A stretch of DNA of 64,000 nt from Humibacillus xanthopallidus. Lineage in GTDB: Bacteria > Actinomycetota > Actinomycetes > Actinomycetales > Dermatophilaceae. Below the pieces are notes generated by a model. It saw only the letters and a program-made list of their open reading frames with translations. It was not told the DNA's origin and did not search any database. Shown in pieces: positions 57,468 through 64,000 of this stretch. The position numbers were made by a program, and so were the translations under genes. Position 1 is the stretch's first letter. Every line of letters begins with the position of its first letter. The DNA is taken from contig NZ_VFQF01000001.1 in NCBI RefSeq assembly GCF_006717145.1, forward strand, positions 1,178,001 through 1,242,000. The letters run 5' to 3'.

Positions 57468-58466
57468 GTGATCGTGGACAAGGCCATCTACCGCAAGGGC
57501 CAGCGCCAGGGCTGCGGCGACCTCAGCGACGAGCTCGACGTGCTGCGCCTCACCCAGGACGGCTTCCTCTGGATCGGTCTCAAGGACCCCACCGACGAGG
57601 AGTTCGACCTCGTCAACGAGGAGCTGCACCTGCACCCCCTCGCCGTCGAGGACGCCGTCCACGGCCACCAGCGCGCCAAGATCGAGCAGTACGAGTCCTC
57701 GACCTTCGTCGTGCTGAAGACCCTGCGCTACATCGAGTCGACGAGCGACATCGAGACGGGCGAGGTGATGCTCTTCATCGGCGACTACTTCGTCGTCACG
57801 GTGCGCCACGGCGAGGGGAACCCGCTCGCCGGGGTGCGCCAGCGCCTCGAGCACGAGGCCGACCGGCTCGAGCACGGCCCCGTCTCCGTGCTGCACGCCG
57901 TCATGGACTCGGTCGTGGACAACTACATCGTCGTCGACCGCGAGGTGCGTCGTGACCTCGAGCAGATCGAGGAGCAGGTCTTCGCGTCGGCCGCCGGTGG
58001 CGACGCCAACACGATGTACCGGCTGAAGCGGGAGGTCCTCGAGTTCCGCCGCGCCACGCAGCCGCTCGCCGACACGCTCGCGTCGTACATGGAGCGCAGC
58101 GGCCGACGGCTGCCCGACGCGATCCTGCCCTTCTTCCGCGACGTCGGTGACCACCTGCGCCTCGTCAACGACCACGTCGAGTCCTATGACCGGCTGCTCA
58201 CCGACGTGCTGTCGGCCCACCTCGCGAGCGTCTCGGTCAAGCAGAACGAGGACATGCGCAAGATCTCCGCGTGGGTGGCGATCGCGGCCGTGCCGACGAT
58301 GATCGCCGGCATCTACGGGATGAACTTCGAGCACATGCCCGAGCTCTCCGCGAGCGTGCACGTCGGCAACGGGGAGTTCCAGTACGGCTACTACGTCGTC
58401 CTGGCCATCATGGCCACGGCCTGCACCGCGCTCTATCGCGCGTTCAAGCGTTCGGGCTGGCTGTAG
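57468..58466 (+). CDS. corA: CorA-type magnesium/divalent cation transporter
   Basis: A 332-aa protein. The signature GMN is in GIYGMNFEHMPEL, between the two C-terminal membrane helices (ISAWVAIAAVPTMIAGIYGM and YYVVLAIMATACTALY), with the long cytoplasmic helix before them. It forms a pentamer that takes up Mg2+ or Co2+. TAGGGC lies only one base before GTG 57468 but seven before the in-frame GTG 57474, so the true start may be 57474. The shared C-terminal sequence is standard for actinobacterial CorA. Confidence 0.92.
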   Translation: MIVDKAIYRKGQRQGCGDLSDELDVLRLTQDGFLWIGLKDPTDEEFDLVNEELHLHPLAVEDAVHGHQRAKIEQYESSTFVVLKTLRYIESTSDIETGEVMLFIGDYFVVTVRHGEGNPLAGVRQRLEHEADRLEHGPVSVLHAVMDSVVDNYIVVDREVRRDLEQIEEQVFASAAGGDANTMYRLKREVLEFRRATQPLADTLASYMERSGRRLPDAILPFFRDVGDHLRLVNDHVESYDRLLTDVLSAHLASVSVKQNEDMRKISAWVAIAAVPTMIAGIYGMNFEHMPELSASVHVGNGEFQYGYYVVLAIMATACTALYRAFKRSGWL

Positions 58467-58502
58467 CGCCCGCGCGCCCAGCGCGAGCACTCCAGCCACG
58501 CG

Positions 58503-58715
58503 TCACTCCTGCGGGCGGTCGAGGTCGTCGTCGACGGCGATCTCGGTGTGCTGGTCCACGACATCGGCCACGTCGGCCGAGTCGGGCAGGCTGTCGAGCC
58601 CGTCCTCTCCGATGGGCTCGCCCTCCTCGGGCACCTCGTCGGGGAGCAGCTCCTCGGCGGCCCACTCCGGCTGGCCCTCGTCGTCGGGCCGCGGCGGGCC
58701 ACCCGTTGTCGTCAT
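58503..58715 (-). CDS. Small acidic hypothetical protein
   Basis: A 70-aa protein with 24 Asp/Glu residues (EELLPDEVPEEGEPIGEDG) and few hydrophobic residues, so probably disordered. GGAGGAGG five bases before the ATG supports expression. It lies between corA (convergent) and uppP. No family recognised; it does not have a Pup-like C-terminus. Confidence 0.6.
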   Translation of the reverse strand: MTTTGGPPRPDDEGQPEWAAEELLPDEVPEEGEPIGEDGLDSLPDSADVADVVDQHTEIAVDDDLDRPQE

Positions 58716-58818
58716 GTCGCCCCTCCTCCGTCAGCGTCGCAGCGTCGGCTGCTCTCGCCTCCGACGCTACTCCCCGACCGGGGCCGACCGGACGCGTCCA
58801 GCCGAGCAGCTGCTGCGA

Positions 58819-59679
58819 TCAGGTGGCGCTGAGCAGACCCGCGCCGAGGACGCCGACGAGGAGCACACCGAGGATGACGCGGTACCAGACGAACGGCAGC
58901 AGGCTGTGGTTGGCCACGAAGCGCAGCAGCCAGGCGATGGTCGCGTAGGCGACGAGGAACGCGACGAGCAGGCCGACGAGGACCGGTCCGATGCCGAGGG
59001 CGCTGAGGCCGTCCTTCTCCTCGACCGCCTGGAAGAGCCCGGCGGCGGTGAGAGCCGGGATGGCGAGGAAGAAGCTGAGTCGGGTCGCCGTGACGCGGTC
59101 GATACGCAGGGCGAGACCCGCCGAGATCGTGGCACCGGAGCGCGAGACGCCCGGGATGAGCGAGAAGCACTGGACGAGACCGATGATGAGCCCGTCGATG
59201 GGGCGCACCGAGTGCTCGCCGCGCAGCCGGCCCTGCCGCTCGAACGTCGTGTGCATCCGCTCCGCGACGACGATGACGATGCTCCAGAGCACGAGCGCAG
59301 CGGCGACCACCCAGAGGCTGCGCAGCGGGCCGGAGATGATGCCCCGGGCGAGGAAGCCGACGATGCCGACCGGGATGGAACCGATGATGACGGCCCAGGC
59401 GAGTCCGTAGTCGGGGTCCGTGCGCGCCTCGGTGTCGCGCAGCCCGCGGAACCACGCGAGGGCGAACCGCACGAAGTCCTTGAAGAAGTAGATGAGCGTG
59501 GCGGCGATGGCCCCGATCTGGATGAAGGCCGTGTAGGCGGTCACCGCCGGGTCGTCGACCTCGAGGCCGAGGAGCTTCTCGGTGATCGTCAGGTGCCCGG
59601 TCGAGGAGACGGGGAGGTACTCGGTGAGGCCTTCGACGATGCCGAGGATGATGGCGTCGAGGTAGCTGAGGTCAGCCAT
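58819..59679 (-). CDS. uppP: Undecaprenyl-diphosphate phosphatase
   Basis: A 286-aa membrane enzyme that recycles the lipid carrier for peptidoglycan by hydrolysing C55-PP. It has the active-site motif EGLTEYLPVSSTGH, a second acid motif (PGVSRSGAT) with the catalytic Arg-Ser-Gly, and about eight helices. It gives bacitracin tolerance when overproduced. ATG 59679. Members of this gene neighbourhood (uppP, LLM oxidoreductase, phosphomutase, mshC) also lie together in mycobacteria, which supports synteny. Confidence 0.95.
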   Translation of the reverse strand: MADLSYLDAIILGIVEGLTEYLPVSSTGHLTITEKLLGLEVDDPAVTAYTAFIQIGAIAATLIYFFKDFVRFALAWFRGLRDTEARTDPDYGLAWAVIIGSIPVGIVGFLARGIISGPLRSLWVVAAALVLWSIVIVVAERMHTTFERQGRLRGEHSVRPIDGLIIGLVQCFSLIPGVSRSGATISAGLALRIDRVTATRLSFFLAIPALTAAGLFQAVEEKDGLSALGIGPVLVGLLVAFLVAYATIAWLLRFVANHSLLPFVWYRVILGVLLVGVLGAGLLSAT

Positions 59680-59822
59680 GAGTCAGGGAGAGCCTTCTGC
59701 GCTGGGGACGAGGACGGCCGCGCGTCATCGTGGACGGGCGGCCTGGCGGGCACAGTGTGGCAGCCTATCCCGACGGCCGGCTGGGAGGGCCGGGCAGGTA
59801 TGCCGTCCGGCGAGCCGTCGCA

Positions 59823-59886
59823 GGTCAGCTCAGTCGGTCACCCGCTCGGTCAACTCGGTCGGTCAGCTTGGCCGGTCAGCCCGGCA
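59823..59886. repeat. Imperfect 13-bp tandem repeat at the stop of the LLM gene
   Basis: GGTCA followed by variable bases recurs at 59823, 59836, 59848, 59861 and 59874 (spacings 13, 12, 13, 13). The TCA in the last unit is the stop codon of the LLM gene (59876-59878). Confidence 0.75.
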
Positions 59887-60988
59887 GGTCGGCGATCCGG
59901 GCGACGGCGCCGAGCGTGGCCAGTGCCTGCTCGCGCGACATGCCGCCACCCGTGGCGATCGAGAGCGTCGTGACTCCGGCCGCCTCGTACCTACCCATCC
60001 GCTGGGCGACGCGCCGCGGGGAGCCGAGCAGCGCTGTCTCGTCGATGAACTCGAGCGGCACCGCCTCCGCCGCCTCACGTGGGCGGCCCGCCAGGTAGAG
60101 GTCCTGGATGCGCTCGGCGTCGCGCTCGAACCCCATGCGGCAGGCGAGCTGGTTGTAGAAGTTCTGCTCGCGCGAGCCCATGCCGCCGATGTAGAGCGCG
60201 CAGTAGTCGCGCACGTAGGACGCGGCCTCCTCCACGTCGTCGACGAGGACGACGGGCGTCGTCGCGACGACGTCGAACCCGGCCATGACGTCCGCGCGTC
60301 CGGCGGTCTCTCCCCCGTCCGCCCCGGCATCCGCCCCCGTGCCCACCCCGGATGACGGCCTCGCGCTGCGACGTCCGCGCTCGATGGTCGAGAGCAGGTC
60401 ACCGGCGTGCTCGGGGCTGAAGAAGATGGCGAGCCAACCGTCGGCGATCTCGCCGGTCAGCTCGAGGTTCTTCGGGCCGACCGCGGCGAGGTAGACGGGC
60501 ACGTCCGAACGCACCGTCCGCGCCGAGAGGCGCAACGGCTTGCCGGGACCGCCGGGCAGCGGCAGCGGGTAGTGCGGCCCGGGGCTGCTCACCGTCTCGC
60601 GGCGCAGGGCGGCCCGGACGATCTCGACGTACTCGCGGGTGCGACCGAGGGGGCTCTTGAAGGGCACCCCGTGCCAGCCCTCGCTCACCTGCGGCCCCGA
60701 CACCCCGAGACCGAGGCGGAAGCGGCCGCCGGAAAGCGTGTCGATCGTCGCGGCCGTCATCGCCGTCATCGCGGGTGTGCGACCCGGGATCTGCATGACG
60801 GCCGAGCCCAGACCGATGCGCTCCGTCAGCGCGCCGACCCAGGCGAGCACTGACGGGCTGTCCGAGCCGTAGGCCTCGGCGACCCAGACGCTGTCGTAGC
60901 CGAGCCGGTCTGCTTCGCGGGCGAGCGCCACCTGGTCGGCTCCGGTCACGCCACGTCCCCAGTAGCCGAGGTTCACACCGAGTCTCAT
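59876..60988 (-). CDS. LLM-class F420-dependent oxidoreductase
   Basis: A 370-aa luciferase-like TIM-barrel protein, probably using F420H2 or FMN. N-terminal LGVNLGYWGRGVTGADQVAL, ADRLGYDSVWVAEAYGSDSP and LGLGVSGPQVSEGWHG are typical of the actinobacterial LLM F420 family. An Ala/Gly/Asp-rich insertion (residues about 215-240) is unusual. TAGGGT at 60995-61000, six bases before the ATG, indicates leaderless expression. Substrate unknown; the same gene lies next to uppP in mycobacteria. Confidence 0.88.
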   Translation of the reverse strand: MRLGVNLGYWGRGVTGADQVALAREADRLGYDSVWVAEAYGSDSPSVLAWVGALTERIGLGSAVMQIPGRTPAMTAMTAATIDTLSGGRFRLGLGVSGPQVSEGWHGVPFKSPLGRTREYVEIVRAALRRETVSSPGPHYPLPLPGGPGKPLRLSARTVRSDVPVYLAAVGPKNLELTGEIADGWLAIFFSPEHAGDLLSTIERGRRSARPSSGVGTGADAGADGGETAGRADVMAGFDVVATTPVVLVDDVEEAASYVRDYCALYIGGMGSREQNFYNQLACRMGFERDAERIQDLYLAGRPREAAEAVPLEFIDETALLGSPRRVAQRMGRYEAAGVTTLSIATGGGMSREQALATLGAVARIADLPG

Positions 60989-61109
60989 GACGCGACCCTA
61001 GCCCCGTGCCCGCTCCGTTTCGCCTCGCCGGATGCGGCCGACGGTGGGAGTCTCGGAAGGCTGGTCCGCGCGGGGGCTCCGGGCAGCCTCAACCGAGGAA
61101 AGGGATTCC

Positions 61110-62732
61110 ATGAGACACCCGAAGACGTCATGGTCCGCGATCAGCCTTCTGAGCGCGGCCGTGGGTCTGGCGCTCGTCGCGGCGGTGCCCGCGGCCGCCG
61201 CCCCACCGACGAAGGCACCCGAGCGTGGACCGCTGCCGGGCGGCTACACCAACCTCGTCGTCATCTACGAGGAGAACCACTCGTTCGACAACCTCTACGG
61301 CCAGTGGGGCCGGGTCGGCGGGCAGGTCGTCGACGGCCTGCAGAACGCGGGCGGCTCCACGACGCAGGTGGCCCAGGACGGCACGGCATACGGCTGCCTC
61401 CTGCAGAACGACGTCAACCTCACGTCTCCGACGCCGCTCGCCACGACGTGCAGCGACCCCACCCACGCGGTCCCGGCCAGCCACTTCGGCAACAGCTGGT
61501 GGACGATCGACGACTACATCCGGCCGACCGACACGACGTGCCCGGTCCCCGGCGTCTTCGCGCCGACGGGCGTGCTCGCCGGCACCGGTCTGCCGGGCGG
61601 CTGCACCCGCGACATCGTGCACCGCTTCTACCAGGAGCAGTACCAGATCGACGGCGGCAAGCAGGACCGCTATGTCACGGGCTCCGACGCGGTGGGCCTG
61701 ACGATGGGCCGGTATGCGACGACCTCGCTCCCGATCTATCGCTACCTCCACAGCAAGGGCGCCCCCAACTACGTCGTGGCCGACCGCTTCTTCCAGGCGG
61801 CCTTCGGCGGGTCCTTCCTCAACCACCAGTACCTCATCGCGGCGCGGGCACCCGTCGACACCGGCGGCGCGACGCCCACCGCTGCCAACTCGGTGCTCGA
61901 CGCCAACGGGATGCCGACGAGCTACCCGCTCTACACGGCCACCTCCACCGTCAAGGACGCCCAGCTGACGCAGGCCTGCACGGACGGCAAGGCCTTCGAC
62001 TACGCCAAGGCGTGCGGCAACATCGCGGTCAACACCGTGCAGCCGTCGAGCGCACCGTCGGGAGGCGGCGCGAAGATCCCGCTCATCGACGACGCCGTCT
62101 ACCCCAACATCGGCGACCGCATGAGCGACGCCGGCGTCACGTGGAACTGGTACTCCGGCGGCTGGGACGACGCCGCCGCGGGCCACCCCGGGCCGCTCTT
62201 CCAGTACCACCACCAGCCGTTCAACTACTTCAAGAACTACGCCGTCGGTGCCCCTGGCCGCTCGCACCTGCAGGACGAGACGAAGTTCGTCGCGGCCGCG
62301 CGTGCCGGCACGCTCCCGCAGGTCTCCTTCGTCAAGCCCTACGGCGCCGAGAACGAGCACCCCGGCTATGCGAGCGAGCCCGACGGCAGCGACCACCTCG
62401 TCGACCTGCTCCAGACGATCATGTCGGGCCCGCAGGCCAAGCAGACCCTCGTCGTCGTGACCTACGACGAGTTCGGCGGCCAGTGGGACCACGTCTCACC
62501 GCCCACCGTCGACAAGTGGGGGCCCGGTACGCGCATCCCCGCGCTCGTCCTGTCGGCCGGGATGGTCAAGTCCGGGGTCGACAGCACGACCTACGACACG
62601 ACCTCGATCATGGCAACGATCGAGCACAGCTTCGGGCTGGCCCCCGTCGCGCCGCGTGACGCGGGTGCCACCGACCTCACGGCCGCGGTGCGGATGGGAG
62701 ACCCGCGCCACCAGGGGCCGGTCACTCCCTGA
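61110..62732 (+). CDS. Secreted phosphoesterase (acid phosphatase/phospholipase C superfamily)
   Basis: A 540-aa protein with a Sec-type signal (AISLLSAAVGLALVAAVPAA, probably cut near AAA-AP at about 30). The mature protein belongs to the phosphoesterase PF04185 family, to which AcpA and non-haemolytic phospholipase C belong. YEENHSFDNLYG is the metal-binding N-terminal motif, with VADRFFQAAFGGSFLNHQYL and VVTYDEFGGQWDHV in the catalytic core. GAGGAAAGGGA precedes ATG 61110. It may release phosphate from extracellular lipids or phosphoesters. No regulator of phosphate starvation (PhoB box) is recognised upstream. Confidence 0.88.
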   Translation: MRHPKTSWSAISLLSAAVGLALVAAVPAAAAPPTKAPERGPLPGGYTNLVVIYEENHSFDNLYGQWGRVGGQVVDGLQNAGGSTTQVAQDGTAYGCLLQNDVNLTSPTPLATTCSDPTHAVPASHFGNSWWTIDDYIRPTDTTCPVPGVFAPTGVLAGTGLPGGCTRDIVHRFYQEQYQIDGGKQDRYVTGSDAVGLTMGRYATTSLPIYRYLHSKGAPNYVVADRFFQAAFGGSFLNHQYLIAARAPVDTGGATPTAANSVLDANGMPTSYPLYTATSTVKDAQLTQACTDGKAFDYAKACGNIAVNTVQPSSAPSGGGAKIPLIDDAVYPNIGDRMSDAGVTWNWYSGGWDDAAAGHPGPLFQYHHQPFNYFKNYAVGAPGRSHLQDETKFVAAARAGTLPQVSFVKPYGAENEHPGYASEPDGSDHLVDLLQTIMSGPQAKQTLVVVTYDEFGGQWDHVSPPTVDKWGPGTRIPALVLSAGMVKSGVDSTTYDTTSIMATIEHSFGLAPVAPRDAGATDLTAAVRMGDPRHQGPVTP

Positions 62733-62822
62733 ACCTCCCAGCACGGGCCCTGACCGATGCCGGTGGTGGGGCCGCCGCGGGGCACCCGCGCGGCGGTTCC
62801 GCCACCGGCTAGCGTTCTGCAC

Positions 62823-63758
62823 ATGCGTAGGCGAATCGGCACCTCGGGGCTCTCGGTGACCCCCCTCGCGCTCGGCACGATGACGTGGGGCAACGCTGTC
62901 GACCGCCACGATGCCGGCGACCACCTGCGCGCCTTCCTCGATGCCGGCGGCAACCTCGTCGACACCGCCTACGGCTACGGCGGGGGCGAGTCCGAGACGA
63001 TCCTCGGTGAGCTGCTGGGCGAAACGGTCGACCGCGGCGACCTCGTCGTGTGCACGAAGTCCGGCATCTCGCGCTCCGGCGGCACCCGCCGGGTCGATGT
63101 GTCACGTCGCGGGCTGATGGCCCAGCTCGAGACGTCGTTGGAACGCCTGCGGACCGACCACGTCGACCTGTGGCTCGTGCACACGTGGTCCGACGAGGTG
63201 CCGTTGACCGAGACGCTTTCAGCGCTCGAGTGGGCGGCAGCCTCCGGACGCGCCCGCTACGTCGGGGTCTCCAACTACGGAGGGTGGCAGTCTGCTCGTG
63301 CGGCGAGCCTTCTCGAGCAGTCGCGAGTTCCGTTGGTGGCCAACGAGGTCCAGTACTCCCTCGTATGCCGTTCGCCTGAGGACGAGGTGGCGCCCGCTGC
63401 CGAGGCGCTGGGCTTCGGGCTGCTGGCGTGGTCGCCGCTGGGACGCGGCGTCCTCACAGGGAAGTACCGCAACGGCATACCGTCGGGGTCGCGGGCCGCG
63501 TCAGACCACTTCCCGGGATTCGTCGAGCGCTTCCTCGACGAGCACAGCGTGCAGGTCGCCGAGGCGGTGACGATGGCCGCGCGGGGTCTGGGCGTGAGCG
63601 CCGCGCAGGTGGCGCTCAGCTGGGTGCGCGACCGTCCGGCGGTCGCGGCGCCGATCGTCGGGGTGCGCACGACGAGCCAGCTGCGGGCAGCGCTCGGAAG
63701 CCTCGACCTCGTGCTGCCCGACGAGATCGTCTCGGCGCTCGACGACGTCTCCGCCTGA
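62823..63758 (+). CDS. Aldo/keto reductase
   Basis: A 311-aa NADPH-dependent reductase. The catalytic tetrad region shows DTAYGYGGGESE (Asp, Tyr), CTKSG (Lys) and LWLVHTWSDE (His). The cofactor part is LLAWSPLGRGVLTGKY with VGVRTTSQLR. It reduces aldehydes or ketones; substrate unknown. TAGCGT at 62810-62815, seven bases before the ATG, gives another leaderless promoter. Its stop lies inside the terminator stem. Confidence 0.92.
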   Translation: MRRRIGTSGLSVTPLALGTMTWGNAVDRHDAGDHLRAFLDAGGNLVDTAYGYGGGESETILGELLGETVDRGDLVVCTKSGISRSGGTRRVDVSRRGLMAQLETSLERLRTDHVDLWLVHTWSDEVPLTETLSALEWAAASGRARYVGVSNYGGWQSARAASLLEQSRVPLVANEVQYSLVCRSPEDEVAPAAEALGFGLLAWSPLGRGVLTGKYRNGIPSGSRAASDHFPGFVERFLDEHSVQVAEAVTMAARGLGVSAAQVALSWVRDRPAVAAPIVGVRTTSQLRAALGSLDLVLPDEIVSALDDVSA

Positions 63759-63774
63759 GGAGCCCCTCAGGCGG
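63751..63774. terminator. Bidirectional terminator between convergent genes
   Basis: CCGCCTGAGG, AGCC loop, CCTCAGGCGG: a perfect 10-bp stem that includes the TGA of the aldo/keto reductase gene. It separates this gene from the minus-strand gene ending at 63789. Confidence 0.85.
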
Positions 63775-63788
63775 ATAGGCCCAGGCCC

Positions 63789-64000
63789 TCAGGACCGCGG
63801 GCCCTCCGGCTCGTCGTCCTCGTCCTCGTCGTCGTCTTCGTCTTCATCGTCGTCGTCGTCCTCGTCGTACTCGTCCGACTCGAGACCGGCGTAGACCCCG
63901 CCGTCGTCATCGTCGTCGTCGCCCTCGAGCTCCTCGCCGTAGATGGCGAGGGGCGTGGCGACCTCCGTCGCGACGTAGAGGGCCTCGTCGTAGTCGTCGA
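63789..64000 (-). CDS. C-terminal part of an acidic protein (5' end beyond the window)
   Basis: About 69 codons read from the window edge. The first 25 residues (ALYVATEVATPLAIYGEEL) look like an ordered domain; the rest is almost entirely Asp/Glu (five or more acidic runs) and ends EPEGPRS. The underlying DNA is a GTC/GTC-CTC trinucleotide run prone to slippage. I cannot name the protein. Confidence 0.7.
   Translation of the reverse strand, partial: DDYDEALYVATEVATPLAIYGEELEGDDDDDDGGVYAGLESDEYDEDDDDDEDEDDDEDEDDEPEGPRS

Noticed and set aside
58503-58715. The acidic 70-aa protein as a second Pup
   Set aside because: It lacks a C-terminal GGE/GGQ and the helical ARC-binding region.

Overview
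The window is high-GC, densely coding actinobacterial chromosome. It carries a Pup-proteasome system (prcA, prcB, pup, dop, arc/mpa), mycothiol synthesis (mshC with its usual DUF3090/SCO1664/phosphomutase partners), an F420-type oxidoreductase, a DivIVA paralogue and a large AfsR/SARP-like regulator. The gene set and the many short intergenic gaps suggest a member of Micrococcales, possibly Intrasporangiaceae (Janibacter/Knoellia-like). That placement is an inference from content, not a database match. I saw no rRNA, tRNA, CRISPR array, replication origin or convincing riboswitch.

Layout. 1-4.6 kb: the end of a dipeptide/oligopeptide ABC importer operon (binding-protein C-terminus, two ATPases, two permeases). 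4.7-6.0 kb: a DivIVA-like coiled-coil protein and a strong terminator. 6.3-8.0 kb: an unknown gene split by a complete IS5/IS427-type insertion sequence with perfect ends and a TA target duplication; removing the element restores a 238-codon frame. 8.1-10 kb: translationally coupled pup-prcB-prcA (minus strand). 10.2-12.1 kb: a Tat-exported protein and a frameshifted HprK-like/PqqD-like ATPase, lying between pup and dop. 12.1-18.7 kb: dop, a membrane flippase-like protein with a kinase-like domain, an HSL-type esterase, a PRPP synthetase paralogue and a DUF3054 membrane protein.

19.4-31.2 kb is accessory DNA. It begins at a junction where two convergent genes are both cut off. It then holds a minus-strand operon (110-aa protein, membrane protein, SDR-type epimerase, truncated DUF4386) opposite a 1009-aa BTAD/NB-ARC regulator, a decayed DUF1990 gene, a rare four-cold-shock-domain protein, an M20 amidohydrolase, a metallophosphoesterase and several orphan ORFs. 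After it the conserved genes resume: arc, trmI, an SSB-like protein, a site-2 protease (all minus), a RecB-like nuclease and an asparagine synthetase fused to a CofE-like domain.

39.8-47 kb looks catabolic: mmsA plus a class III aminotransferase (beta-alanine or valine type), a divergent MocR regulator, and a tight operon of NCS1 permease, cytosine-deaminase-like enzyme and 2-oxoglutarate/Fe(II) oxygenase, consistent with nucleobase scavenging. 47-64 kb: a LysR-type effector domain without DNA-binding part, HAD phosphatase, metH, PAC2, a cluster of novel repeats, the mycothiol cluster, corA, uppP, LLM oxidoreductase, a secreted phosphoesterase, an aldo/keto reductase and the acidic tail of a gene leaving the window.

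Cross-cutting signals: a TANNNT -10 box 6-8 nt before many start codons (leaderless transcription), strong over-use of the heptamer GGCATAC/GTATGCC even where it forces the rare codons ATA and TAT, and tandem repeats that contain the stop codons of three minus-strand genes.
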